Notes: generated from the sequence alone by a model not told the origin. A stretch of 64,000 bases of DNA from Streptococcus salivarius (GCF_002094975.1 NZ_CP015283.1:977501-1041500), one strand, 5' to 3'. Shown: positions 43,718 to 53,234, counted from the stretch's first letter. A program made the numbers and translations.

Positions 43718-45670
43718 ATGACTGATGAATTAAAAAATCTTGAAGAAAAAGCGCAAGAATATGATGCCAGCCAGATTCAGGTCTTAGAGGGGCTTGAAGC
43801 GGTACGTATGCGCCCAGGTATGTATATTGGATCAACCTCAAAAGAAGGGTTGCATCATTTGGTATGGGAGATTGTCGATAACTCAATCGATGAGGCCTTG
43901 GCTGGTTTCGCCACTCATATTCAGGTCTTTATTGAGCCGGACAATTCTATCACGGTTGTCGATGATGGTCGTGGTATTCCAGTCGATATCCAAGAAAAAA
44001 CTGGCCGTCCTGCAGTTGAAACTGTCTTTACAGTACTTCACGCTGGTGGTAAATTTGGCGGAGGCGGTTATAAGGTCTCTGGTGGATTGCACGGGGTTGG
44101 TTCTTCGGTTGTTAATGCCCTCTCAACACAACTTGATGTTAAGGTTTATAAAAATGGCTATATCCACTTCCAAGAGTATAAGCGTGGGGTCGTGGTAGCA
44201 GATTTAGCAGTAATTGGTGAAACAGAGAAACATGGTACGACTGTTCACTTTACGCCAGACCCAGAGATTTTCCAAGAAACTACCGAGTTTGATTTTGGAA
44301 AATTGGCTAAACGTATCCAAGAGCTAGCCTTTTTGAACAAGGGGCTTCGTATCTCTATCACAGATAAGCGTGAAGGTCTCGAACAAGAGAAACATTATCA
44401 CTACGAAGGTGGTATCACGTCTTATGTGAAATACATCAATGAAAACAAGGATGTTATCTTTGATGAACCTATCTACACTGATGGTGAGATGGATGGTATT
44501 TCGGTTGAAGTTGCTATGCAATACACGACTGGCTATCATGAAACGGTGATGAGTTTTGCCAACAACATTCATACCCATGAAGGTGGTACCCACGAACAAG
44601 GTTTCCGTACAGCCTTAACGCGTGTCATTAATGACTATGCGCGTCAGAATAAGATTCTCAAAGAAAAAGATGATAATTTGACAGGGGATGATGTTCGTGA
44701 AGGTTTGACTGCTATCATCTCTGTTAAACATCCAAACCCACAGTTTGAAGGTCAAACCAAGACCAAGCTTGGAAATTCTGAAGTAGTTAAGATTACCAAT
44801 CGTCTCTTCAGTGAAGCTTTGAGTCGCTTCCTCTTGGAAAATCCTGCTATCGCTAAGAAGATTGTTGAAAAAGGGATTTTGGCTTCTAAGGCCCGTATCG
44901 CTGCTAAGCGTGCCCGTGAAGTGACACGTAAGAAGTCAGGTCTTGAAATTTCTAACCTTCCAGGGAAGTTGGCAGACTGTTCATCGAATAATGCTGAAAT
45001 GAATGAACTTTTCATTGTCGAAGGGGACTCAGCCGGTGGTTCTGCTAAATCAGGTCGTAACCGTGAATTTCAAGCTATTCTGCCAATTCGAGGTAAGATT
45101 TTGAACGTCGAAAAGGCTAGCATGGATAAGATTCTAGCCAATGAAGAAATTCGTTCTCTCTTCACAGCTATGGGAACAGGTTTTGGAGCTGAATTTGATG
45201 TCAGCAAGGCACGTTATCACAAGTTGGTAATTATGACCGATGCCGATGTCGATGGGGCTCACATCCGTACCCTGCTTCTGACTTTGATTTACCGCTTTAT
45301 GCGTCCAGTCTTGGAATCAGGTTATGTCTACATTGCACAACCACCAATTTATGGGGTTAAGGTTGGTTCTGAGATTAAAGAATATATCCAACCTGGTGCA
45401 GATCAAGAAGACAAATTGCGTGCTGCACTTGAAAAGTATAGTGTGGGACGTTCAAAACCTACGGTACAACGTTATAAAGGTTTGGGTGAAATGGATGACC
45501 ACCAACTTTGGGAAACTACCATGGACCCTGAAAATCGTTTGATGGCACGTGTTTCTGTGGACGATGCTGCGGAGGCAGATAAGATTTTCGATATGCTGAT
45601 GGGAGACAAGGTTGAACCTCGCCGCGAATTTATCGAAGAAAATGCCGTTTACAGTACTCTAGATATCTAA
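43718..45670 (+). CDS. gyrB: DNA gyrase subunit B
   Basis: This 650-aa protein is the ATPase subunit of gyrase, which adds negative supercoils with GyrA. It has the GHKL ATPase domain ([49 protein letters not shown]), the TOPRIM domain ([30 protein letters not shown]) and the C-terminal end RREFIEENA. Length is normal. It starts directly after the HAD gene stop, so it is probably translated by coupling. Confidence 0.98.
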   Translation: MTDELKNLEEKAQEYDASQIQVLEGLEAVRMRPGMYIGSTSKEGLHHLVWEIVDNSIDEALAGFATHIQVFIEPDNSITVVDDGRGIPVDIQEKTGRPAVETVFTVLHAGGKFGGGGYKVSGGLHGVGSSVVNALSTQLDVKVYKNGYIHFQEYKRGVVVADLAVIGETEKHGTTVHFTPDPEIFQETTEFDFGKLAKRIQELAFLNKGLRISITDKREGLEQEKHYHYEGGITSYVKYINENKDVIFDEPIYTDGEMDGISVEVAMQYTTGYHETVMSFANNIHTHEGGTHEQGFRTALTRVINDYARQNKILKEKDDNLTGDDVREGLTAIISVKHPNPQFEGQTKTKLGNSEVVKITNRLFSEALSRFLLENPAIAKKIVEKGILASKARIAAKRAREVTRKKSGLEISNLPGKLADCSSNNAEMNELFIVEGDSAGGSAKSGRNREFQAILPIRGKILNVEKASMDKILANEEIRSLFTAMGTGFGAEFDVSKARYHKLVIMTDADVDGAHIRTLLLTLIYRFMRPVLESGYVYIAQPPIYGVKVGSEIKEYIQPGADQEDKLRAALEKYSVGRSKPTVQRYKGLGEMDDHQLWETTMDPENRLMARVSVDDAAEADKIFDMLMGDKVEPRREFIEENAVYSTLDI

Positions 45671-45766
45671 TATTCTTTTAAAAAAGGATGCAATGCTAGG
45701 ATAACTATGATATAATCGTAATGTTATTCTACATTTATGAACATAATAGACGATTAAGGAGAAACT

Positions 45767-47491
45767 ATGTCTAGCGGAATTGTTTTACTGATTGTAGTGG
45801 TAGTTATACTCGTAATTATCGCTTACTTAATCGGTATTCTTATTAGAAAACGAAATGATTCGCGGATTGCAGAGCTTGAAGAGCGCAAGCAAAGCTTGTT
45901 TGACTTGCCAGTTAATGAAGAAATTGAAGAAGTCAAAAAGCTTCACTTGATTGGACAAAGTCAAACAACCTTCCGTGAATGGAATCAGAAATGGGTAGAT
46001 ATCTCAACAAACTCATTTACAGATATTAAGAATCATATTTTCGAAGCTGAAAATATGAATGATACTTTCCATTTCTTCAAGGCTAGTGGTGAAATCAATA
46101 ACATTGAGAGTCAGTTGGATCTTGTGGAAGAAGACATCAAGTCTATTCGCGAAGCGCTCTCAACCTTGAAAGAACAAGAAGAAAAGAACAGTGCTCGCGT
46201 TAAGCATGCATTAGACTTGTACGAAGAGTTGCAAAACTCAATCGAGGAAAACTCTGATAATTTCGGTTCTACCATGACCGAAATCAATAAACAGCTTAAA
46301 AACATTGAAGCTGAGTTTGCAGAATTCGTGACGCTTAACTCATCAGGTGACCCTATTGAGGCATCAAGTATTTTGGATCGTGCAGAAGAACACACTATTG
46401 CATTGGGTCAAATTTCAGAGAAGATTCCTGCGATTGTAGCTAAGTTGGAGGATGATTTCCCAGATCAGTTAGATGATTTGGAATCTGGCTATCGCAAGTT
46501 GATTGAGCAAAATTATCACTTCCCTGAAAAAAATATCGAACGTCGCTTCCAAGAAATTCGTGAAGCTATCCGTTCTAACTCAAGTGAATTGGTTTCTCTT
46601 GATTTGGACCGTGCGGAAGAAGAAAACGTTGAGATTCAAGATAAAATCAACAACTTGTATAGTATTTTCGAACGTGAAATTGCCTCATACAAGGTTGTTA
46701 TGCGTCATAAGAAAATCTTGCCAGACTATCTTAAACACGCTAAAGAAAACAACAAAAAACTTCAAGAAGAGCTTGAGCGTCTCATGTTGACTTATATCTT
46801 CGATGAAACTTATGCGGCAGATGTTCGTAGCTTTGCATCTGATATCTCAGGTGTGGAGACAGCTGTGCTTCCAACCCTTGAAAACTTTGAAGCTCAGGTG
46901 AAGCCTTTCTCAGAACTTGAAAAGATCTTTGAAAAGAGTCTCAATACCTTGTCTGCTGTTGAAAATGGTCAGGTTGAGGTCTTTGAAAATCTTCAGGCTA
47001 TTGAGAAAAACGAAGCTAAGGCACGTGAAGAGCTTGATATTTATGTTAATAAATTGCATGTTATCAAGCGTTACATGGAAAAACGTAACCTGCCAGGTAT
47101 TCCTCAATCCTTCTTGAGTGTCTTCTTCTCAACAAGTGCTCAAATTGAGGCCCTTATGGATGAACTCAGCCGTGGACGTATCAATATCGATGCGGTCATG
47201 CGTTTGACAGAAACATCTAAAAATGCCATTGATCATTTGGAAGAAACTGCCTACTTGGTGGTTCAAAATGCAACCTTGACTGAGCAACTCTTGCAATACT
47301 CAAATCGCTACCGTTCGTTCGAACCTGCTGTTCAAAGTAGCTTTGAGCATGCACTTAAATTGTTTGAAGTTGATCATGATTATGATGCATCTTTGGAAGA
47401 AATCTCTTATGCCTTGGAAACAGTTGAACCAGGTGTGACAGATCGTTTTGTATCATCTTACGAGAAGACACGCGAACAAATTCGTATGTAA
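45767..47491 (+). CDS. ezrA: Septation ring formation regulator EzrA
   Basis: This 574-aa protein has one N-terminal membrane helix (about 4-24) followed by a long coiled-coil cytoplasmic part of spectrin-like repeats, rich in Glu and Lys. EzrA binds FtsZ, limits extra Z rings and helps place cell-wall enzymes at the septum; it is essential in several streptococci. An extended -10 TGATATAAT (45709-45716) and AAGGAG 8 bases before the ATG drive it. The gyrB-ezrA-serB order is typical of streptococci. Confidence 0.96.
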   Translation: MSSGIVLLIVVVVILVIIAYLIGILIRKRNDSRIAELEERKQSLFDLPVNEEIEEVKKLHLIGQSQTTFREWNQKWVDISTNSFTDIKNHIFEAENMNDTFHFFKASGEINNIESQLDLVEEDIKSIREALSTLKEQEEKNSARVKHALDLYEELQNSIEENSDNFGSTMTEINKQLKNIEAEFAEFVTLNSSGDPIEASSILDRAEEHTIALGQISEKIPAIVAKLEDDFPDQLDDLESGYRKLIEQNYHFPEKNIERRFQEIREAIRSNSSELVSLDLDRAEEENVEIQDKINNLYSIFEREIASYKVVMRHKKILPDYLKHAKENNKKLQEELERLMLTYIFDETYAADVRSFASDISGVETAVLPTLENFEAQVKPFSELEKIFEKSLNTLSAVENGQVEVFENLQAIEKNEAKAREELDIYVNKLHVIKRYMEKRNLPGIPQSFLSVFFSTSAQIEALMDELSRGRINIDAVMRLTETSKNAIDHLEETAYLVVQNATLTEQLLQYSNRYRSFEPAVQSSFEHALKLFEVDHDYDASLEEISYALETVEPGVTDRFVSSYEKTREQIRM

Positions 47492-47498
47492 GAGAAAG

Positions 47499-47526
47499 AT
47501 TCTGGACTAGGGTCCAGAATTTTTTG
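47499..47526 (+). terminator. Terminator after ezrA
   Basis: ATTCTGGAC (47499-47507) pairs with GTCCAGAAT (47512-47520), followed by six T. Confidence 0.92.
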
Positions 47527-47602
47527 TAAGGTCCGTTTTTCATTTCATATTAAAATTAAATCTAGTGAAGGCTTAGATAGGCATCAAAGAATCGAGGTAA
47601 TT

Positions 47603-48250
47603 ATGTCAGAAGTTAAAGGTTTATTAGTTATGGACGTAGATTCAACGCTAGTCCAAGAAGAAGTTATCGATTTATTGGGTGAAGAAGCAGGCGTTGGTCA
47701 AGAAGTTGCTGAAATCACAGAGCGTGCCATGCGTGGAGAATTGGATTTTAGACAGGCCTTAAATGAGCGTGTAGCGACCCTCAAGGGATTGCCAGAGAGT
47801 ATATTTGATAAGGTCTATGCTCGTATTCATTTCAACAAAGGAGCCAAGAAACTTGTGGATAAACTTCACGCCCGTGGCTTTAAGGTAGGCTTGGTTTCTG
47901 GAGGCTTCCATGAGACTGTGGATAGACTAGCAGCTGAAGCAGGAATTGATTATGTCAAGGCTAATCACCTAGAGGTGGTTGATGGTGTCTTAACTGGTAA
48001 GGTTTATGGTGAGATTGTTACCAAAGATGTCAAGGTAGCCAAACTCAAAGATTGGGCAGCAGAAAATGGTCTCGAACTCTCGCAAACCATTGCAATGGGT
48101 GACGGTGCCAATGATTTACCTATGATTAAGACAGCTGGTATCGGCATCGCCTTTTGTGCCAAACCAATTGTTCGTGAACAAGCTCCCTACCAAATCACAG
48201 AACCAGACTTGTATAAGGTAATCGAGATTTTGGATGAGGTTAAGAAATAG
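47603..48250 (+). CDS. serB: Phosphoserine phosphatase
   Basis: This 215-aa HAD enzyme dephosphorylates phosphoserine, the last step of serine synthesis. The nucleophile motif MDVDSTLV, the GLVSGGF motif II and GDGANDLPM motif IV are clear, and the length is that of the short SerB without an ACT domain. A GAGG site lies about 9 bases before the ATG. In S. thermophilus, as I recall, serB borders the CRISPR3 locus; here only the tracrRNA remains beside it. Confidence 0.95.
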   Translation: MSEVKGLLVMDVDSTLVQEEVIDLLGEEAGVGQEVAEITERAMRGELDFRQALNERVATLKGLPESIFDKVYARIHFNKGAKKLVDKLHARGFKVGLVSGGFHETVDRLAAEAGIDYVKANHLEVVDGVLTGKVYGEIVTKDVKVAKLKDWAAENGLELSQTIAMGDGANDLPMIKTAGIGIAFCAKPIVREQAPYQITEPDLYKVIEILDEVKK

Positions 48251-48259
48251 TAGATATAT

Positions 48260-48293
48260 AAATAGTCCTTTGGATGATTCCAAAGGACTATTT
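48260..48293. terminator. Long perfect hairpin after serB
   Basis: AAATAGTCCTTTGG (48260-48273) pairs over 14 bp with CCAAAGGACTATTT (48280-48293). It separates serB from the convergent tracrRNA and probably ends transcription in one or both directions. Confidence 0.8.
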
Positions 48294-48301
48294 GTATACC
48301 C

Positions 48302-48435
48302 AAAAAGCACCGATTCGGTGCCACTTTCTCAAGTTGAATACGGACTCAGCCTTATTTTAACTTTGCTGCCTTGTTTCGAATGGTTTCACCCTCTCTTTGT
48401 AACGATTTTTGGTTGACTTCTCCTCAAACTCATCC
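48302..48435 (-). ncRNA. tracrRNA of CRISPR3/Cas9-St3 type, orphan
   Basis: Read on the minus strand, the order is: anti-repeat (ACCATTCGAAACA, then GCAGC, a bulge and GTTAAAAT; 48355-48394), nexus AAGGCTGAGTCCGT (48339-48352), stem AACTTGAGAAAGTG (48323-48336) and terminal hairpin GCACCGAATCGGTGC (48307-48321) with a T run. This is the tracrRNA plan of S. thermophilus CRISPR3 and S. pyogenes Cas9. The anti-repeat pairs with about 20 of 23 bases of the CRISPR3 repeat 3' half, as I recall that repeat. A -10-like TATGAT on the minus strand (48438-48443) could start it. The 5' end is uncertain. No cas gene or repeat array is in the window. Confidence 0.85.
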
Positions 48436-48474
48436 TATCATAGAGGAGTCTAGTATTGAAATGGGGGAAGAGAC

Positions 48475-48714
48475 ATGTTATACGAATATCCAGCGATTTT
48501 TCACACGATTGAGGAAGGTTATCAAATTAGTTTTCCTGACTTTGGTCGTAGCATTAGGGCAGATTCTTTGCCTCTTGCTATGACGAAAGCATCTGTGTTT
48601 TTATCACATATTATTAAAGGGTATGGAGATAAGCCTTTACCAGAGCCGACTGCGGTAAGCAGTATTCCTAATGAGGAAGAACTCGTTGTTTTGATTCAAA
48701 CAGAGCTTGATTAA
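48475..48714 (+). CDS. HicB-like antitoxin-family protein
   Basis: This 79-aa protein has the HicB partial RNase-H-like fold: YPAIFHTIEEGYQISFPDFGRSIRADSLPLAMTKA... with the usual YP.....EEGY...FPD start. It lacks the C-terminal DNA-binding domain of longer HicB proteins. No hicA toxin gene is seen next to it, so it may be a solitary relic or have another role. GGGGGAAG lies before the ATG. It stands where cas9 would be expected relative to the tracrRNA. Confidence 0.7.
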   Translation: MLYEYPAIFHTIEEGYQISFPDFGRSIRADSLPLAMTKASVFLSHIIKGYGDKPLPEPTAVSSIPNEEELVVLIQTELD

Positions 48715-48720
48715 GACTAA

Positions 48721-48753
48721 AAAACTCTCGGAAGATTAATTCCCGAGAGTTTT
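48721..48753. terminator. Bidirectional terminator
   Basis: AAAACTCTCGG (48721-48731) pairs with CCGAGAGTTTT (48743-48753) between two convergent genes; it overlaps the stop codon of the minus-strand transporter. Confidence 0.88.
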
Positions 48754-49642
48754 AGGTTTTATTGGCTACATAGACGCCCAGGACGACTAAAATGCCTGCA
48801 AAAATTTGTAGTTGCGAGAAGGGTTCTCCTAAGACGACAACAGCAGCTAGAATTGAGATAATGGTCGAAATCCCAATAAAGGATGCTGTTCGGTTGACCC
48901 CGATATTTGCGATGGCAAAATTTGATAGCAGATAGCCCAGAACACTGCATCCCAAGCCTTGATAAAGGATAGTGATAGTGAATTTTGGATTGCTCACAGG
49001 GAGAAGCAAGAGCTCTTTCAAATCACCTGCTAGAAAGCCTTGGCTGAGTGCAAAGAGTCCAAATGTCAGGCAACCACTGGCAAGCATAAAGTAGGTAATC
49101 TCAAGGCTACTGAATTGACTGGCTCTTTCGACATCAACGCAATAGAGGGCGTAGGAGACGACTGCTAGACCTAGAATCAAGTAGCCCACCAAGGAGAAGT
49201 GGGTAGAGCCGCCAGCAGCAAAGACAGCTATGATGATACCGATGAGGGTTGTGATGACACCGACCACCTGCCAACGGCTGGGCCATTCTTTTAAAATAAG
49301 GCTAGACATGATAAGGGCAACGACTGGGATGCAGGCAAGAAAGGCTCCACTTTCAGAAGCCGTCGTCATACGAATGCCAATGGTTTCACAGATAAAATAG
49401 ATTATCGGATTGAGGATGGCAATACGTGTCAGGGGTTTAAGATTTCTACCGTTAATTTTTAGCCGACGTCGGCTGAATAGGAAATAGAGGTTGATAAAAA
49501 GGAAGGCGGTGACAAAGCGCCAAGAGATTAAAGCCAGGTCACTGACCTGTGCTGTAATAGATTTGGTAAAGATAAAACTGAGCCCAAAGAGAATCTCACA
49601 GGTCGCTGCAGCTAAGCATCCTAAGATGATTTTATTTTTCAT
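48752..49642 (-). CDS. EamA-family (DMT superfamily) transporter
   Basis: This 296-aa membrane protein has ten hydrophobic segments in two EamA halves (FGLSFIFTKSI... and ...GYLILGLAVVSYALYCVDVERAS...). It probably exports or imports a small metabolite; the substrate is unknown. AGGAGG lies upstream of the ATG on the minus strand. A TATAAT (49676-49681) and a cre site lie just upstream, so CcpA control is likely. Confidence 0.85.
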   Translation of the reverse strand: MKNKIILGCLAAATCEILFGLSFIFTKSITAQVSDLALISWRFVTAFLFINLYFLFSRRRLKINGRNLKPLTRIAILNPIIYFICETIGIRMTTASESGAFLACIPVVALIMSSLILKEWPSRWQVVGVITTLIGIIIAVFAAGGSTHFSLVGYLILGLAVVSYALYCVDVERASQFSSLEITYFMLASGCLTFGLFALSQGFLAGDLKELLLLPVSNPKFTITILYQGLGCSVLGYLLSNFAIANIGVNRTASFIGISTIISILAAVVVLGEPFSQLQIFAGILVVLGVYVANKT

Positions 49643-49689
49643 TGTCTCACCTCCTGAATTTGGATTTCCACGCCTATTATAGCACTTTC

Positions 49690-49703
49690 AGGAAGCGTTT
49701 ACA
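49690..49703 (-). promoter_or_regulatory. cre (CcpA) site upstream of the EamA gene
   Basis: On the minus strand it reads TGTAAACGCTTCCT, a near-perfect cre. It lies about 9 bases before the TATAAT box, within the promoter spacer and -35 zone, so CcpA binding should repress. Confidence 0.7.
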
Positions 49704-49756
49704 TCAATCTGAACCTAAAAAATAGACTAGCAGATTAGCTAGCCTATCTTATCTTA

Positions 49757-50122
49757 TTAGTTACCAATTGAGACAGTTCCGTCTGAACCAACTTTGACAT
49801 TGGTACCGTCTTGGCTGTTAACTTCGACTGAACCATCTTGGCCAACTGTTGCACTGTTACCTTCGCTATCGTTGGCTTCGACAGTATTATTGCCGTTTGT
49901 TTTTGCTGAGTTACCGTTTCCATCGCTGACCTCAGTTGATCCGTCTTTGTTGACTTTTACTGAAGCACTTGAATCAGTTGAAGAAGATTCTTTGGTCACC
50001 TTGCTTGATGATGTTGTTGAAGATGACGAGTCAGTTTTGTCTTTAGAGTTGCCACATGCTGCTAAGGTCAACAAGGCAAGAACTGAGACAGAGGCTAAAG
50101 TTAATTTAGAAAATGTTTTCAT
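49757..50122 (-). CDS. Small lipoprotein with Gly/Asp/Asn-rich beta repeats
   Basis: This 121-aa protein has a signal peptide with the lipobox LAAC (Cys near residue 23), a Ser/Thr-rich linker (about 30-52) and repeats of the type V.V..DGS..V.....GN (about 54-121), which predict a small beta structure. It should sit on the outside of the membrane. Function unknown. AGGGAG lies about 6 bases before the ATG, and a cre site lies upstream. No terminator was seen right after it. Confidence 0.7.
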   Translation of the reverse strand: MKTFSKLTLASVSVLALLTLAACGNSKDKTDSSSSTTSSSKVTKESSSTDSSASVKVNKDGSTEVSDGNGNSAKTNGNNTVEANDSEGNSATVGQDGSVEVNSQDGTNVKVGSDGTVSIGN

Positions 50123-50175
50123 AATAGTCTCCCTTTTTCCTTAGTAAATTCATTTTAAATGAAAAAATGAAATTT

Positions 50176-50189
50176 TAAAAGCGCTTCCA
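50176..50189 (-). promoter_or_regulatory. cre (CcpA) site upstream of the small lipoprotein gene
   Basis: On the minus strand it reads TGGAAGCGCTTTTA, matching the cre pattern. It lies about 55 bases before the lipoprotein ATG. The rest of 50123-50365 shows a -10-like TATAAT (50339-50344) for the plus-strand gene and nothing else clear. Confidence 0.6.
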
Positions 50190-50365
50190 GTTATTTTTAA
50201 TCAACTGTAATCCCTCGGTAATATCCGTGTTGTACAAGGCTAATCTATTGGAAAATAAGAGCTAAAAGCTCTTACGCTTTTTCTTCTTTTGCTAGATATT
50301 TCAAAGCGTTCAGCTCGGTCCTTAAGGCTCTCTTTGTTATAATAATAAAAAAAGATTGAGGTGGC

Positions 50366-50734
50366 ATGATGTATCAAACAACAATTAAAGGTGACAAACG
50401 TTTCCATTCGCTTTCAGAAGGTTACGGAGCACCTGTGGAACTTTTTGGCTATACGGAAGATGGGGAAACACCGATGAGTTTGGTGAATATTGCCTTGGCT
50501 TCCTGTGTGACCATGTGTCTACAGAGTTATTTTGCCAAATATCAGGGAATCGAGGAGCTTGCTATTCAAATTGATTCCAACTATGAAGAAGACCATTTCA
50601 CCCTTGCCATTCATTTACCTGAGGATTTGATTTTGGAAAATGAGCAAGAACTCTTGGCTTTTGTGGATAATTTTTGCCGAGTGAAGAAGCTTTTTCGTGA
50701 AGATATTCAGGTTGATATTAGCTTAGCCAAATAA
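50366..50734 (+). CDS. OsmC-family protein
   Basis: This 122-aa protein resembles OsmC/Ohr-type thiol peroxidases: FHSLSEGYGAPVELFGYTEDGETPMSLVNIALASCVTMCLQSYF, with two Cys residues (SCVTMC region and a later Cys). The typical first Cys motif (ASC) is present. It may reduce organic peroxides in the cytoplasm. Two adjacent ATG codons (50366 and 50369) could serve; GAGGTGG precedes both. It appears to be a single gene. Confidence 0.8.
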   Translation: MMYQTTIKGDKRFHSLSEGYGAPVELFGYTEDGETPMSLVNIALASCVTMCLQSYFAKYQGIEELAIQIDSNYEEDHFTLAIHLPEDLILENEQELLAFVDNFCRVKKLFREDIQVDISLAK

Positions 50735-50827
50735 GCTTACTATCCTTTATGAACTTCGTGTTATACTAGTAGATAAAGACGTGTCATTTCACTAGGTGTG
50801 GAATGAGCAACAATAGGAGGGCTTGCT

Positions 50828-51211
50828 ATGCAAGACAAACTACATGAAATCCGTGTGTTTGAGAATTTTCAAGAAGAACTATTTGAGACGGGACATGTCA
50901 TCGTGACAACTAAAGTAGTCGAGAAGTCCCTGAATTATTTTGGTAATGCTCACGGGGGCTATTTGTTTACGCTTTGTGATCAGGTCGCAGGGCTTGTAGC
51001 CATTTCAACAGGTGACTATGCGGTGACGCTTCAGTCTAATATCAATTATCTCAAGGCAGGGCATTTGTCTGACCAACTCAAGATTGAAGGCCTGTGTGTT
51101 CATAATGGTAAGACGACTAAGGTGGTGGAAGTTGTCATTACTAATCAGGAAGAGAAAATCCTTACAAGGGCTACATTTACCATGTATGTGACAGGGTCGG
51201 TCGAGAAATAG
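50828..51211 (+). CDS. PaaI-family hotdog thioesterase
   Basis: This 127-aa protein has the hotdog thioesterase motif (SLNYFGNAHGGYLFTLCDQVAGLVA), with the HGG and the Asp of the active site. It should hydrolyse an acyl-CoA; the acyl group is unknown. AGGAGGGC lies 4-11 bases before the ATG. It starts a likely three-gene run with the GyrI-like gene (13-base gap) and the pseudouridine synthase gene (no gap). Confidence 0.85.
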   Translation: MQDKLHEIRVFENFQEELFETGHVIVTTKVVEKSLNYFGNAHGGYLFTLCDQVAGLVAISTGDYAVTLQSNINYLKAGHLSDQLKIEGLCVHNGKTTKVVEVVITNQEEKILTRATFTMYVTGSVEK

Positions 51212-51224
51212 AAAAGGAGCGTTT

Positions 51225-52199
51225 ATGTCAGATTTTCAAACCATGGATGACTTTGCGGTCTTTGTTAATGAATACCTGACACCAGACCAATTGAGCGTTC
51301 AAGCCTATTCTTATGCGTCAGACCAACAGGAGCTCTCTCTTCTTGTGACCGTTGATGATTATGAGATGATGTGTCGTTGGCATGCTGTCTGGACTTTTTC
51401 AGGGTTACACCAGGCCTTCTTTCAGTCTGTAATGGACTTGGATAACAGCTTTTCTATTGATAGTGATAGCTTGGCTATGAAAGTGCGTTTAAGGGATCAA
51501 GAGCTCTTGTTTCAAGCAAAGGGGCTTGAGATGGTGGTTGTCGATTTGCCTGAGCCCCTTTTTCGTTTAGCTGATGTGTCTTTTAACGAAGGAGGAAAGC
51601 ACTTTACCTACCTTTGTGAAGATCAAAGTGTTGCAGCAGAAGATTGGATCTTGGTTCCTATAGGTTCTGGTAATGCTGAAAAAGAAGCATTTGTGGAAAA
51701 AATTTCCTATGTCTTAGCAGATGAGGTTCCAGTCGAGCTTACGAAACTGAAAAAGGTGATTCAAAAGTTGGATTTAGTAACCGTTCGTTATGATGTGAAG
51801 GTTGTTCGAAAGGGATTTTTGAGTTTTTCAGGGATGGCTTTTGAGGGCGAGGAACTAGGTAAGCCGACAGACTTTCTTTGGGTACCCTTTTTGGCAGAAC
51901 AAGATGATTTGGCTGTTCCTACCTATGGTATTCGAATCAATGATGGCAGTCGCAAGACTTATGTAACGGCCTTGGCTGGTGAGGATGATAGTATGGAAAT
52001 GATTGCTCTTGCACCAGCTACTTATGCGGTTTTTAAACTTAGAGGGCCTGCAACAGCAGCTGTTTGGGAGAGTTTTCATTATGCTAAGAAACATTTTGAA
52101 ATGATTGATCAGCCAACTGTAGAGGTTTATCCACCAGGGAATCGTCAGGCTGAAGATTATGAAATGGAAGTTTGGATTCCAATAAAGGAGGAAGTATAG
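51225..52199 (+). CDS. Uncharacterised protein with GyrI-like (AraC effector-binding) C-terminal domain
   Basis: This 324-aa cytoplasmic protein has an N-terminal part of unknown type (about 1-150) and a C-terminal GyrI-like small-molecule-binding domain (about 165-320; DVKVVRKGFLSFSGMAFEG..., LAPATYAVFKLRGPATAAVWESFH...). Such domains bind hydrophobic ligands or proteins; here there is no DNA-binding domain. AAGGAGCG lies just before the ATG. The next gene begins at the base after its stop. Confidence 0.65.
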   Translation: MSDFQTMDDFAVFVNEYLTPDQLSVQAYSYASDQQELSLLVTVDDYEMMCRWHAVWTFSGLHQAFFQSVMDLDNSFSIDSDSLAMKVRLRDQELLFQAKGLEMVVVDLPEPLFRLADVSFNEGGKHFTYLCEDQSVAAEDWILVPIGSGNAEKEAFVEKISYVLADEVPVELTKLKKVIQKLDLVTVRYDVKVVRKGFLSFSGMAFEGEELGKPTDFLWVPFLAEQDDLAVPTYGIRINDGSRKTYVTALAGEDDSMEMIALAPATYAVFKLRGPATAAVWESFHYAKKHFEMIDQPTVEVYPPGNRQAEDYEMEVWIPIKEEV

Positions 52200-52931
52200 A
52201 TGCGTCTGGATAAGTTTTTGGTTGATTGTGGTGTTGGTAGTCGCAGTCAAGTCAAGACCTTTCTCAAAAAGAAGCAAGTAACCGTAAATGGTCAGGTGGA
52301 GACGTCGCCCAAGACTCAGATTGATGAGAATCAAGACCAGATTGCTTTTCAAGGTCAAGCATTAACACACGAGACCTTTGTTTACTATCTGTTAAATAAG
52401 CCTCAGGGTGTTATTTCAGCGACGGAGGATGCCCGTCACAAGACAGTACTTGATTTACTGGATGATACAGCACGACATAAGCAGGTCTTTCCTGTTGGTC
52501 GTTTGGATATTGATACTCACGGTCTCCTGCTTTTGACAAATAATGGCGATTTAGCTCACGCTATGCTGTCTCCAAAGAAACATGTTGATAAGATTTATCA
52601 GGCTAAGGTGGATGGAATCATGGAGCAGGAGGATATTCTGGCTTTTGAAAAAGGGATTGAACTCAAAGACCACACTTGCCAACCAGCTAAACTAGAGATT
52701 GTATCCGTAGATAGGGATGCTGGGACGAGCTTGGTTCAGATTACCATTGCTGAGGGGAAATTCCATCAGGTTAAGCGTATGGTAGCTGCTTGTGGTAAGG
52801 AAGTGACAGAGTTACAACGCCTAAGTATGGGGCCTTTAAGTCTGCCAGATGATTTAGAACTTGGTGCTTGGCGACGTTTAACCGAGGAGGAGTTGGAAGC
52901 TTTAGCTGTTTTTGGAATTCCTTTGGCTTAA
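52200..52931 (+). CDS. rsuA: 16S rRNA pseudouridine synthase, RsuA family
   Basis: This 243-aa enzyme has an N-terminal S4 RNA-binding domain (MRLDKFLVDCGVGSRSQVKTFLKKKQVTVNG) and the catalytic core with GRLDIDTHGLLLLTNNGDLAH, where the Asp attacks the base. It should convert a specific uridine of 16S rRNA; RsuA and RluE/RluF differ in target, so the exact base is inferred. GGAGG lies 5-9 bases before the ATG, inside the preceding gene. Confidence 0.85.
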   Translation: MRLDKFLVDCGVGSRSQVKTFLKKKQVTVNGQVETSPKTQIDENQDQIAFQGQALTHETFVYYLLNKPQGVISATEDARHKTVLDLLDDTARHKQVFPVGRLDIDTHGLLLLTNNGDLAHAMLSPKKHVDKIYQAKVDGIMEQEDILAFEKGIELKDHTCQPAKLEIVSVDRDAGTSLVQITIAEGKFHQVKRMVAACGKEVTELQRLSMGPLSLPDDLELGAWRRLTEEELEALAVFGIPLA

Positions 52932-53011
52932 GCTAGTTAAGAGTTGCGAAATGGGCAGATTTTTGTTACTATTATTGTGAAATAATAGAAGAAAAAACGA
53001 GGTAAATTCAA

Positions 53012-53140
53012 GTGGCATTTGGAGATAACGGACCACGTAAGAAATCATTTTTTGAACGTCTAACAGTATTGGTCGTTTTGATTATGCTATTAGTAACAGT
53101 TGGGGCATTGATTTTCCAAGCAGTCGCAGCTGTCCTTTAA
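53012..53140 (+). CDS. DUF4044-like small membrane protein (42 aa)
   Basis: A GTG-start frame encodes 42 residues: a short charged start (AFGDNGPRKKSFFERLT) and one membrane helix (VLVVLIMLLVTVGALIFQA). It matches my recall of the short streptococcal DUF4044 proteins, function unknown. GAGGT lies 9 bases upstream and a terminator follows directly. The gene is easily missed because of its size and GTG start. Confidence 0.75.
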   Translation: MAFGDNGPRKKSFFERLTVLVVLIMLLVTVGALIFQAVAAVL

Positions 53141-53141
53141 G

Positions 53142-53161
53142 ACGCTATCAAGCGTTTTTTT
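53142..53161 (+). terminator. Terminator after the small membrane protein gene
   Basis: ACGCT (53142-53146) pairs with AGCGT (53151-53155), loop ATCA, followed by seven T. Confidence 0.8.
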
Positions 53162-53234
53162 GTGTATGTCGGAAATTCTTTCGTTTGTGATTGAATTTGT
53201 ACATGGCATACAAATCAGAAAGAGAGAAATATAG

